Source of the DNA: Paenibacillus sp. A3
Lineage (GTDB): Bacteria; Bacillota; Bacilli; Paenibacillales; NBRC-103111
Assembly (NCBI RefSeq): GCF_001399685.1
Contig: NZ_JTHN01000144.1
Coordinates: 1 to 57,691 of the forward strand
DNA length: 57,691 bases
Reading direction: 5' to 3'
Of this stretch, positions 17,501 to 24,556 are shown piece by piece. Below the pieces are notes generated by a model. It ran no database searches and was not told where the DNA came from. It saw nothing but the letters and a program-made list of their open reading frames with translations. The position numbers were made by a program, and so were the translations under genes. The first letter of the stretch is position 1; every line of letters starts with the position of its first letter.

Positions 17501-17689
17501 AACTCTGGCGAATCGTTCCAAGATTCCGCCAACATTTCCGGATGGGCCGGCGACGCGGTGCGTCAGGCGATACAAGCGGGGATTATCGAGGGCGACGACC
17601 AAGGTCGCTTCCGGCCGTCCGATTCGGCCTCGCGAGCCGAGGCGGCGACCATGCTTTACCGGCTGTTAAAAGCCATCTCGTTTATATAG
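11555..17689 (+). CDS. Giant S-layer-anchored surface protein (beta-helix, DUF11, Ig-like, Big_2, SLH)
   Basis: 2044 residues, exported by an N-terminal signal peptide that cuts near SSAFAA. Order of parts: CSLRAAV-type right-handed beta-helix with many GGG..NTTISGN turns (to ~residue 465); three DUF11 repeats (~558-928: PDLSITKTHTGDF and relatives, each ending NNTVSDP); five Ig-like He_PIG repeats (~930-1368, LPEGTVG..Y..GGNG.Y.W); three Big_2 domains (~1370-1625); an acidic Ser/Pro linker; a beta domain; and three SLH domains (~1862-2044) for binding secondary cell wall polymer. The start ATG at 11555 follows AAGGAAGGG. It is probably a long surface fibre or adhesin, and genomic order ties it to the tail-collar trio. 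Confidence 0.93.
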   Translation: MRINAMVDHAEARQTAGFVRTLAVFGGAAVLLLLLSMFAASSAFAATITVDTTADIPGNCSVAGQCSLRAAVNQSNGSGGSNTIQIPAGTYVLNSGELAIRSNVSIIGAGGDPNGNPAGTVIKQTDGTGKRVFNLNPDSDTGYSISLKALTVSGGQLAAGEEFGGGGILGYTGSQGTVTIENCVVTGNSVSAAGHWGGGLNIAGLQGGKAVLRNTAVQGNTAVERGGGVHFEGDMNIDVFNSVIDGNIASNGLGGGMTVFPASVPGQIRIEGTTISRNQANGTIDPQAGGGGLYLGAPALITNTTISGNTAKGKGGGLYNSVGNTTLTHVTLFDNQADQGGGGLYVLNGNPKLQNTIAAGNSKAGGSASDLEVRTGQNVIAGIDATSSYNLIGLGGNGLLQAVNGNQVDVADPGVLPLSANGGLGETNALKGSSPALGKGSNVLATTFDQRGFPRKTNAAVDIGAYEGMPDASIGVNGTYAVTLSWDETKLSGLAASSSDQTVVPNGNVVITGSGTSRTLTVTPAAGGAAEIQVTANSSVSGMSRSLSTSFKLTVTGPPDLSITKTHTGDFTQGQTGAVYTMKVKNLGGGSTSGTVTVKDMLPAELTAAELEGTGWTCDTGTLVCTRTDALAAGASYPDITLKVNVAANAPSSVTNVAEVLGGGDANTSNNTVSDPTSIIQLPDLTIAKSHVGNFKQGQTGASYTITVRNAGTGLTSGTVTVADTLPAGMTATGLAGSGWTCDAGTATCSRADALASGDSYPPITLTVDVAANAAALLTNTVNVSGGGDVNNANNTVSDPTTIIPVADLTIAKSHTGSFTQGQASAVYTITVTNSGQGTTDGSAVTVTDTLPAGLTLKGLGGNGWSCDSGTLSCTRSDELAGGNAYPPITVTVSVDQDAPAGVTNSAAVSGGGEIHTGNNSASDATAIHPKPQIATSSLPQGTVGVAYSQTLTATGGDGAYVWVVTGGALPAGVTFDAATAKLSGTPTMANSHSFTVQLTDGNGVTATKELTIQVNPMLEVSTTSVPHGAVGAAYTASLAATGGNGVYAWSIAAGTVPGGLTLAADGTLSGTPASEGTFSFVVLVTDGNSLTASRALTLQIHPQLVIHAPVLPEGTVGTAYPQQTLSASGGNGTYTWSVASGSLPAGLTFDPATAAISGTPATEGTYSFAIQVADGYGVKAIKTLSLQVRAALTVQTPELPVGTAGVAYAKQEFSASGGSGIYTWTVGGTLPAGLTFTVDPLDPKKASIQGKPTAAGAYEFQVQVKDGNGGTVVKNLSIQVNPELIFTAAPLPEGTVGLPYAGGTLSATGGSGTYRWSVEEGRLPDGLTLDASKGTIDGTPKEAGVYPVTIQVKDGNGMAITKVLTLKINPPVLVGIAFEESEYAVKTGETRDTVLKATYSDSQVVRLTTGVVYTIKDTSVALVNESGQIIGVKSGSTVLAATYGGTKAETSVLVNKSITGLAFERPSYSLKVGEQVTTVVSATYGGGRIVLTNGVLYSVKDADIAEVDLHGVVTGKQAGTTVASATYGEDTVQTTIVVDLDLTGIRFTPDTYELKTGQSVPTMLTADFADRSTAPIGRLAAYAFQTAGIARIDAEGVVTALQPGTAVLTATYGGRSATAVVRVSAWSDDSGSGDSDSSPSPSTGTGPVPTPAPEGITVNIGLDNGSKETIKVSQDDIRTGLVRITSSASSAYVELPSATIAKLLAMNPELSILFQTAGGLIELPLAQIDPQTLAKLLGLPAGDISINVGIRTPDAQERGQLSEAIRRTGGRELTAPLDFYVRITDSKGNEIKQNVFSSYIVRTLPLNEQANAATATGVWWDPEAREYRFVPTLFETRDGKPAAKLKRQGFSVYTVLDRSVSFGDLHRHWAKATIESLASKLIVQGRKADAYEPEGRVTRAEWAALLVRSLGLNVSQEKAPFGDVQEGDWFASAVGAAHKAKLIDGYEDGTFRPNQTVTREELAVMTARAIKYVGAKPADTRNSGESFQDSANISGWAGDAVRQAIQAGIIEGDDQGRFRPSDSASRAEAATMLYRLLKAISFI

Positions 17690-17700
17690 CAACTGACGAT

Positions 17701-17738
17701 AGACCAAGTCCGATTGGAGCGGGCTTGGTCTTTTTTTG
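17701..17738 (+). terminator. Terminator after the surface protein
   Basis: AGACCAAGTCC (17701-17711) pairs with GGGCTTGGTCT (17721-17731, one G-T) and is followed by TTTTTTT. It separates the surface block from the SWIM operon. Confidence 0.92.
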
Positions 17739-17763
17739 CCTATAAGCCGTCGCCATCGGAAGG

Positions 17764-17783
17764 AATGTTATTTTTTTAACATT
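17764..17783. promoter_or_regulatory. Inverted repeat upstream of the SWIM operon
   Basis: AATGTTA (17764-17770) and TAACATT (17777-17783) form a 7-bp inverted repeat in a very AT-rich stretch about 75 bases before the operon start. It may be an operator or part of the promoter; no clean -35/-10 pair stands out. Confidence 0.35.
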
Positions 17784-17855
17784 TTAAAAAAAGGAAAATG
17801 CCTCCTGCATGTGGAAAAAGGCTAAGATCACCTTATTTTTACCAAGGAGCATGCG

Positions 17856-19298
17856 ATGATAGCTACGATGACAGAAGCTTATGTGGATTCCGTTGCGTTA
17901 AATGCCGCTGCGATCAAGAACGGCAGGGATCTCGTCAAGAAAAACAGCTTCCCCAAGCTGTGCCGGTCAGAGGACGAAACGCTTATTTTCGGGGAATGCA
18001 AAGGAAGCGGCAAAGAGCCGTACCGGTGCTCCGTCGATTTCCTCAAGCCTGACAGCCCTGTGTTTCGCTGCAGCTGCCCGAGCCGGCAATTTCCGTGCAA
18101 GCATATTTTAGGCTTGATGTATGCCTACGTTCTCGGTAAAGAATTCCAGGTTGATGCGATTCCTCAGGACATCGCGGACAAGCGGGACAAGGCGGAGAAA
18201 CGGGAGGAGAAGAAGAAAGAAACGGCGGCTGCCGGAGAAGAGACGGCCGTCAAGCGAAAGCCGAACAAATCGGCCTTGGCCAAGAAACGGGCCGCCCAAC
18301 TCGAAGGCATCGGCTTATTGGAAAAGCTGGTTCACCAGATCGTGCAGAACGGGCTGGCGGGACTCGACGCGAAAACGGCCAAGATGATGGAAGACCAAGC
18401 GAAGCAGCTTGGAAACTACTATATTCCCGGTGTTCAGGCGGCGTTTCGCGAGCTGCTCTTTAACCTGCGTACGTCCGAAGACCGCGAGCGCGTGTACACG
18501 GAAGCGATGGACCGCTTAACCGTATTGCAGTCTTTGGTTAAGAAAAGCAGGGACTATCTAACGGAAAGACAGCAAAATCCCGAGCTTCCGCCGGATACGG
18601 AAAGCAGCTTGGAAGAACGGCTCGGGCATGCCTGGCAGCTGGCCGAGCTGCGCGAGCATGGATTAGCCCGGCATCAGGCGGAATTGGCGCAGCTCACTTT
18701 CCGTTCGTATACGGATGAGGCAAGAGGCGAGTACGTCGATGAAGGTTTTTGGATGGAGCTGCAGAGCGGAGACATTTTTGCGGTCCGCAGCTACAGACCG
18801 TTCCGGGCGGCGAAGCATTTGAAGGAAGAGGATTCGTTCTTCTCCGTCGTTGCCGCGAAGGAGCTGCTTGTCTACCCGGGAGACTTGAATCCGCGGGCAC
18901 GATGGGAGGACATGACGGTCCGCGATATGAAGCCGGAGGACTACGGGACGATCCGGAGCCATGCCCGGCGTTCGTATGTCGAGGTGGTCAAGACGGTCAA
19001 AAATCAATTGAAAAACCCGCTGTCCGACAAACATCCGGTGATGCTGCTTCACTACGCCAAACTTGGCCGGATCGGGGAGGACTACGTGCTGGAGGACGAG
19101 CAGGGCAAACGGATCGTTCTCGGCGATATTCCGGCGCTGGGCCAATCGAGCACGCAGCTGCTGCCGCTGCTCAAGCACGGTGACACGCAGGACCAAGCCA
19201 TGCTGGTCATGTTCGAGCATGATTTTGCCGATGGAAGGCTGCTGGCTCAGCCGCTCACTCTCATGACGGCAAGCGAAATCGTCAGGTTTATTTACTAA
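17856..19298 (+). CDS. SWIM zinc-finger protein (YehQ-like)
   Basis: 480 residues. The SWIM zinc finger is FRCSCPSRQFPCKHILGL (CxCx6CxH, residues ~70-87), a DNA- or protein-binding module. A charged Lys/Glu-rich coiled region follows (~108-150), then a long helical C-terminal part with no motif I know. The ATG follows AAGGAG. It is the first gene of a five-gene operon (HEAT, MoxR, DUF5682, VWA follow; gaps of 16 bases or less, or overlaps). In E. coli the SWIM gene yehQ lies with the MoxR-type yehL, yehM and VWA-type yehP, the same parts. It probably acts as the substrate- or nucleic-acid-recognition part of the complex; that is inference. Confidence 0.85.
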   Translation: MIATMTEAYVDSVALNAAAIKNGRDLVKKNSFPKLCRSEDETLIFGECKGSGKEPYRCSVDFLKPDSPVFRCSCPSRQFPCKHILGLMYAYVLGKEFQVDAIPQDIADKRDKAEKREEKKKETAAAGEETAVKRKPNKSALAKKRAAQLEGIGLLEKLVHQIVQNGLAGLDAKTAKMMEDQAKQLGNYYIPGVQAAFRELLFNLRTSEDRERVYTEAMDRLTVLQSLVKKSRDYLTERQQNPELPPDTESSLEERLGHAWQLAELREHGLARHQAELAQLTFRSYTDEARGEYVDEGFWMELQSGDIFAVRSYRPFRAAKHLKEEDSFFSVVAAKELLVYPGDLNPRARWEDMTVRDMKPEDYGTIRSHARRSYVEVVKTVKNQLKNPLSDKHPVMLLHYAKLGRIGEDYVLEDEQGKRIVLGDIPALGQSSTQLLPLLKHGDTQDQAMLVMFEHDFADGRLLAQPLTLMTASEIVRFIY

Positions 19299-19314
19299 AA
19301 CAAGGAGAGAATCC

Positions 19315-21114
19315 ATGAGCTTACAGGTGCTTACCGATCTGCATCAAGAAGTGCGCCGGTTGTTTATCGCCGGCAGTTCCGTCGCCGCGGGCGACCTGCG
19401 GCTAACCCGGCTGCTGCCACAGCTGCGCAAGCTCGGAGAGAACGCGGCGGTGTTCAACCGGCTGGCCGATGGCGTGCAGCTCGTAATGGAAGCGAAGCCC
19501 GAGCAAGCCTCCGCCAAACTGCTGGAGCTCGGCATCCTGCTGCACTCCATTCTGTACACCCAAGGACAGACGGAGGCGCAGGGGACGCTGGAGGAGGTTC
19601 AAGTGACGGATACCCGCGGGGTAACAGCCGTCCCGTACCGGAAAATGAAGTCTCTTATCGACGCTTTGACAGAACGCGGGCCCGGCCGCTTGGAAGTGAT
19701 CCGCCAAGGGTACGAAGACTCGTTGTTTCAAGATTTTCGGACGCATATGCCTGCGGTCGCCGCATTGGAAGACGGGTATGCGGAAATTGCCGAGTTTATG
19801 TACGATAAAGTTATTCCGTCGATCGGACCGGCGGTCGTACCGATACTACACCGGCAGTTGAATCTTCAGGGCGGTAAAGGGGATGCCCGCAAGCTGTATT
19901 TGATTCATCATCTGCAGGGTCCGGTGAATGCCGAGCTGATTCTGCAGGCGGCCGGCGAAGGCGCGGCCGAAATCCGCGTCGCGGCGGTGGACATTCTCGG
20001 CGACTATCCCGAGTTGGAGGACGTCGTGCTGGAGAATTCGTACGAGAGAAGAAAAGAAATACGCCGCGCGGCCTTGTCGGCTTTATCCCGGCTGGGGACC
20101 GGGCGGGCGGCCGACCGGTTGTTCGAAGCGCTGATAGGCAAGGACCGCGAGCTTGCGGTGGAACCGATTCAAGCTTATTTTCATCCGACGTTGATCCAGC
20201 GGATACTGGACCAAGCGGAAGCATGGCTGGCTGATTTTGACGGCAGCTCCGTGAAGACGGAAGCGGTGGAACAGCTGTCGGCGGCGGTGCAATGCCTGAA
20301 AGGAAAGAACGACGAGACGGTGCGCGTCTTTTTGGAAAAGCTGCTGTCCTCGCCTGCTTTTATGGTCAAAGAAACGGCGGCTGTTCAAGAATATGCGGCA
20401 GAGCTTCTGCTTGATATGCAGCGGCCGGAAGGCTACCGGTTTGTGGAATCGCTGTATCGGCAATGGGGAGGAAAGCACATTTCGTACAGCTTTCAAGCGG
20501 CGCTTCGCTGCTTGTCCTCGGAGGAGGTTTATGACCAATTCGCCCCTCTGGTTCGGAACAAGCAGCAGGCCCAGGCCAAAGAGCTGCTGCGTACGCTGTA
20601 CGATTTGACCGAGCGGCTGGCCCTGACCGTGTATCGTGAGGCGGAGGAGTCGTCCGCGGTTTCGTGGGATCCCCGCTGGGTGCATTTGTTCGTGGACATC
20701 AACGAAGAAGAGCTGGTGTGCCGGTTCGTCCAAGAGCCGGACACGAAAGTCACCGATTACTTGCTGAAAAAGGTGCAGGTGGCACCCCAGCAGATGAAAC
20801 CGAGAACGGTCTCGCTGTTCTTCGCCTTGTTCAAGATTGGGCACGGGGAAACCCCGGAGCTGCTGATGCAGGCGCTGGAAGGCTCGGGAGGCAAGCAGTT
20901 TTATTATTTGGAGCGGGACAAAATGGCGTTGATGTCGCTGCTTCCCGGCAGCTATGCCGAAAGGCTGGAGAAATTCGCCGACCTGATCGCCTACGAGAGC
21001 GTGAAGCAGCAGGTGCTTGAAGTGGCGGAGCGGCTTAAAACGAAAACGAGCGATGAAGCGGAAATGGGCAAAGGAGCGGGATGGATCGAATGGATCAAAA
21101 GCAAAATGTATTGA
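19315..21114 (+). CDS. HEAT-repeat protein of the MoxR/VWA operon
   Basis: 599 residues, almost wholly helical, with HEAT-like repeats such as AEIRVAAVDILGDYPEL and KEIRRAALSALSRLGTGRA near residues 220-265, and AVEPIQAYFHPTLI after. No catalytic motif. HEAT solenoids hold protein partners together, so this is likely the scaffold. It begins 17 bases after the SWIM gene behind AAGGAGAG, and its last 34 bases overlap the MoxR gene. E. coli has a helical-repeat protein (YehI) near its yehL-Q set; whether the two are related is not clear by eye. Confidence 0.75.
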   Translation: MSLQVLTDLHQEVRRLFIAGSSVAAGDLRLTRLLPQLRKLGENAAVFNRLADGVQLVMEAKPEQASAKLLELGILLHSILYTQGQTEAQGTLEEVQVTDTRGVTAVPYRKMKSLIDALTERGPGRLEVIRQGYEDSLFQDFRTHMPAVAALEDGYAEIAEFMYDKVIPSIGPAVVPILHRQLNLQGGKGDARKLYLIHHLQGPVNAELILQAAGEGAAEIRVAAVDILGDYPELEDVVLENSYERRKEIRRAALSALSRLGTGRAADRLFEALIGKDRELAVEPIQAYFHPTLIQRILDQAEAWLADFDGSSVKTEAVEQLSAAVQCLKGKNDETVRVFLEKLLSSPAFMVKETAAVQEYAAELLLDMQRPEGYRFVESLYRQWGGKHISYSFQAALRCLSSEEVYDQFAPLVRNKQQAQAKELLRTLYDLTERLALTVYREAEESSAVSWDPRWVHLFVDINEEELVCRFVQEPDTKVTDYLLKKVQVAPQQMKPRTVSLFFALFKIGHGETPELLMQALEGSGGKQFYYLERDKMALMSLLPGSYAERLEKFADLIAYESVKQQVLEVAERLKTKTSDEAEMGKGAGWIEWIKSKMY

Positions 21115-22181
21115 GGCTGCCTGCGGAGCGGCTGTACGCCAAGGAACTGGAAGCGCTGAAGGAAGCGGATCAAGACCCGAAACCGGCGGGCTGGCAGCTG
21201 TCGCCGCGGTCCGTGCTTACGTTTATTACCGGGGGACAGGCGGGGGGCGTGAACATCACGCCCAAATATATCGGCCACACGCGGCTGGTGGAGATTGCCG
21301 TCGCGACGCTGCTGACGGACCGGGCGCTGCTGCTGATCGGCGAGCCGGGAACGGCGAAATCGTGGCTGTCCGAGAATTTGACGGCCGCCATCCACGGCGA
21401 CTCGTCCAAGGTCATTCAAGGAACGGCCGGAACGAGCGAGGAGCATGTCCGGTATTCGTGGAACTATGCGATGCTGCTGGCTCACGGTCCGTCGGACGAA
21501 GCGCTGATCAAGAGCCCAATTTACCGGGCGATGGAAGGCGGCGGAATTGCCCGTTTCGAGGAAATTTCCCGCTGCGCCTCCGAGGTGCAGGATGCGCTGA
21601 TTTCCATCTTGTCGGAAAAAACGATCTCCATCCCCGAGTTGGGGCGTGAGGTGTCGGCGGCGAGAGGCTTCTCGATCATCGCAACGGCGAACACGCGGGA
21701 CCGGGGCGTGAACGAAATGTCCGCCGCGCTCAAGCGCCGGTTCAACATTCTCGTGCTGCCGTCGCCGGCCGGGCTGGAAACGGAAGTCGAGATCGTGCGC
21801 AAACGGGTCGGCGAAATTGCCGCCAACTACGAGCTGCAGGCGGCATTGCCGGAGGAAGAGGCGGTACGCAAGATCGTGACCATTTTCCGGGAGCTGCGCG
21901 CCGGGGTAACGTTGGACAGCAAGGAAAAGCTTAAATCGCCGAGCGGCGTCATCTCGACGGCGGAAGCGATCTCGCTCTTGACGAACAGCATGGCGCTGGC
22001 CGCCAGCTTCGGAAACGGACGAATCCAGGAGGAGGATTTGGCCGCCGCCCTGCAAGGCGCGATCGTGAAGGATGAGGAGAAGGACCGTATTGCCTGGAAA
22101 GAATATTTGGAAAATGTAATGAAAAAGCGGGGATCGGAATGGCGGAGTCTGTACAACGCATGCCGGGAGATGAACGATTGA
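21081..22181 (+). CDS. MoxR-family AAA+ ATPase (YehL-like)
   Basis: 366 residues. Walker A LIGEPGTAKSWL (~85-96), Walker B region GIARFEEISRC (~154-164; the usual Asp-Glu is Glu-Glu), sensor-1 IIATANTRDRG (~198-208), and an arginine-finger region AALKRRFNI. MoxR ATPases work with VWA-domain proteins to remodel or load metals into targets; the VWA partner is two genes downstream. The ATG at 21081 follows AAAGGAG and overlaps the HEAT gene by 34 bases, implying coupled translation. The Glu in place of the Walker B Asp may be a family trait, since YehL-type proteins look similar. Confidence 0.9.
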   Translation: MDRMDQKQNVLRLPAERLYAKELEALKEADQDPKPAGWQLSPRSVLTFITGGQAGGVNITPKYIGHTRLVEIAVATLLTDRALLLIGEPGTAKSWLSENLTAAIHGDSSKVIQGTAGTSEEHVRYSWNYAMLLAHGPSDEALIKSPIYRAMEGGGIARFEEISRCASEVQDALISILSEKTISIPELGREVSAARGFSIIATANTRDRGVNEMSAALKRRFNILVLPSPAGLETEVEIVRKRVGEIAANYELQAALPEEEAVRKIVTIFRELRAGVTLDSKEKLKSPSGVISTAEAISLLTNSMALAASFGNGRIQEEDLAAALQGAIVKDEEKDRIAWKEYLENVMKKRGSEWRSLYNACREMND

Positions 22182-24553
22182 GCACCGGCGACGGGAGAGT
22201 CCATGTGTTTGGCATCCGCCATTTGTCACCGGCGGGCGCCTATCATCTGCGGGCGTTTCTGGACGAAATCCGGCCGCAGGTCGTGCTGGTGGAAGGGCCT
22301 TCGGACGCGGGGGACTTGATCGGGCAGATCGCTTCCCGCGGCGTCGTGCCGCCCATCGCGATTCTTGCTTATACCGATCAGCTTCCGGTTCGTACGCTGG
22401 TATTCCCTTTGGCTTCGTATTCTCCCGAATACCAGGCGTTTCTGTGGGCGGCGGAAAACGGGGTCCGCGCCGAGTTCATCGATCTTCCTTCGGATGCGGC
22501 GGTGACGCTGCAAGCGGCAAGACGCGCAAGCGCGGGCCTGGAGGAACCGGACCCGGAGGATGAGCAGGCGGGTCGCGAGGACCGTCAAACGGGCCGACAG
22601 GATGCGCTGGCGGAACGCAGAGCCTTTTACCGGCGGCAGAACGAGCTGTATGAGCGGGTTGCCGAGCTGGCCGGGGAGCCGGATTACGACAGCTATTGGG
22701 AGCGGCATTTCGAGCATAGCCCAAGCAAAGAAGCATATCGTCACGCCATCGAACGGTTCTCCGCGGAAATGCGCGAGCTGCTGGAGCAGGAGGAGCGGGC
22801 GCATGACCCGCGGGAAGCGTCCTACAACGCGGTGCGTGAAGCTTACATGCGGCGGCAGATCCGGCAGGCGCTGGATGCTTCCGGACCCTCCGACCGCATC
22901 GTGGTCGTGACCGGGGCGCATCACGTCTCGGCGATGGACTTGGCGCTGCCAGCGATGTCGGACGAGGAGCTTCGCAAGCTGCCCCGCTCGTCCACCAAGC
23001 TGACGCTGATGCCTTATTCGTATTACAAGCTGTCCGTTCAATCCGGCTACGGCGCGGGCAATCAGGCCCCGGCTTATTTCGAGCGGCTGTGGGATTGCTT
23101 GAACCGGCAGGACGCTGCAAGGATGCCTTCGCTTTACTTATCGCAAGTGGCCTCGTCCTTGAGGGAGAGCGGGACGCACCGTTCTACCGCTTCCGTCATC
23201 GAGGGGGTACGGCTGGCCGAGTCGCTCGCCTCGCTGCGCGGGGGCAGCATGCCGACCTGGGGGGACTTGCGGGATGCGGCCGTCGTCTGTCTCGGGTTCG
23301 GGGACTTGGCTTCGGTGGCCGAGGCGCTGGCCCGTGCGGATATCGGCACGGCGATCGGCGCGCTGCCCGAGGGAGTCAGCCAGACGCCGATTCAAGACGA
23401 TCTGAACCGGCACCTGAAGCGTCTGAAGCTGGAGAAGTATAAATCCGCCGTTGCTGCCGATCTGGAGCTGGATTTGCGTGAGAACCGGCGGGTCAAGAGC
23501 GAAGATGCGGCATTTCTCGATCTGCACCGGTCCGTCTTTCTGCATCGGCTTGCGCTGCTCGGCATCGATTTTGCGAAGCAGCAGCAGGTACGGCAGGACG
23601 CGGCGACCTGGGCGGAGCACTGGGTGCTCCAGTGGAGCCCCGAGGCTGAGATTCAAGCGGTGGAATCGACACTCAAAGGGGAAACGGTGGAGCTTGCCGC
23701 CGCGTTTGTGCTGCATGAGCGGCTCGAAGGGTGCGCCGATCTTTCGGAGGCTTCCCGGATCATCCGCTTGGCCTGCCAGTGCGGACTTCCCGAGGCGATG
23801 GAAGAAGCGAGACTCACCTTGCAGCGGCTGGCCGTCGACGCCGGAGACTTCGCGCAGATCGCCGCCGCGGCTAACGAATTATCGGTATTGATCCGCTACG
23901 GGGATATTCGCAAGGTGGATACCTCGTCGTTCGTGCCGCTGCTGCAGCAGCTGTTTTTGCGGGGGACGCTGCTCCTCGTGGACGCAGCCGTGTGCAGCGA
24001 TGAAGCGGCAGGCGGCATGGTGACCGGCATGAACGAGATGCATCGCATCTCGCAGGAGCATCCGGAAGAGGTGGACGACGAGCGTTGGCTTGCCGAGCTG
24101 TGGGCGCTGGCTTCCCGGGACGACCGGAATGCGAAGCTGTCCGGGTTCGCTTTTGCGATACTGCTGGAGCGGAATTTGATTTCCCCCGATCAGTGCTCGC
24201 AGGAGGTATCGCGGCGGCTGTCGCCGGGAATTCCGGCGGAGCTTGGCGCGGGCTGGTTCGAAGGCGTGTCGATGCGGAACCGGTATGCGCTGCTGTCCCG
24301 CTCGGGGCTGTGGCAGCAGCTTGACGAATATATCGCGTCCTTGGAGGACGAAGCGTTCCTGCGCTCGCTGGTCTTTTTGCGCAGGGCGTTCGGCTCGTTC
24401 GAGCCGAGGGAGAAAGCATCGATTGCCGAGACGCTGGGCGTGCTGTGGGGCCTCGACGGGCAGGGGGCCGCGGAGCAGCTGCAGGAGCCGCTAAGCGAAG
24501 ACGAAAGAGGGAAGCTGGATGAACTTAACGATTTTGATTTCGGAGATTTGTAG
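22139..24553 (+). CDS. DUF5682 protein (YehM-like)
   Basis: 804 residues. The N-terminal DUF5682 signature is clear: VHVFGIRHLSPAGAYHL (~21-37), VVLVEGPSDAGDL (~47-60), PVRTLVFPLASYSPEYQAF, and VVVTGAHHVSAMDLAL (~255-270). This part resembles the TraB/EreA-like family that keeps HxxxP and EGP motifs, so an enzymatic (hydrolase-like) role is possible. The remaining ~500 residues are helical. It overlaps the MoxR gene by 43 bases and ends 3 bases before the VWA gene. Its function is unknown in any organism as far as I know. Confidence 0.85.
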   Translation: MAESVQRMPGDERLSTGDGRVHVFGIRHLSPAGAYHLRAFLDEIRPQVVLVEGPSDAGDLIGQIASRGVVPPIAILAYTDQLPVRTLVFPLASYSPEYQAFLWAAENGVRAEFIDLPSDAAVTLQAARRASAGLEEPDPEDEQAGREDRQTGRQDALAERRAFYRRQNELYERVAELAGEPDYDSYWERHFEHSPSKEAYRHAIERFSAEMRELLEQEERAHDPREASYNAVREAYMRRQIRQALDASGPSDRIVVVTGAHHVSAMDLALPAMSDEELRKLPRSSTKLTLMPYSYYKLSVQSGYGAGNQAPAYFERLWDCLNRQDAARMPSLYLSQVASSLRESGTHRSTASVIEGVRLAESLASLRGGSMPTWGDLRDAAVVCLGFGDLASVAEALARADIGTAIGALPEGVSQTPIQDDLNRHLKRLKLEKYKSAVAADLELDLRENRRVKSEDAAFLDLHRSVFLHRLALLGIDFAKQQQVRQDAATWAEHWVLQWSPEAEIQAVESTLKGETVELAAAFVLHERLEGCADLSEASRIIRLACQCGLPEAMEEARLTLQRLAVDAGDFAQIAAAANELSVLIRYGDIRKVDTSSFVPLLQQLFLRGTLLLVDAAVCSDEAAGGMVTGMNEMHRISQEHPEEVDDERWLAELWALASRDDRNAKLSGFAFAILLERNLISPDQCSQEVSRRLSPGIPAELGAGWFEGVSMRNRYALLSRSGLWQQLDEYIASLEDEAFLRSLVFLRRAFGSFEPREKASIAETLGVLWGLDGQGAAEQLQEPLSEDERGKLDELNDFDFGDL

Positions 24554-24556
24554 ACG

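Noticed and set aside
20991..23041. Long minus-strand frames under the HEAT, MoxR and DUF5682 genes
   Set aside because: High GC at third codon positions of the plus-strand genes keeps the reverse frames open; products are Arg/His-rich without motifs.
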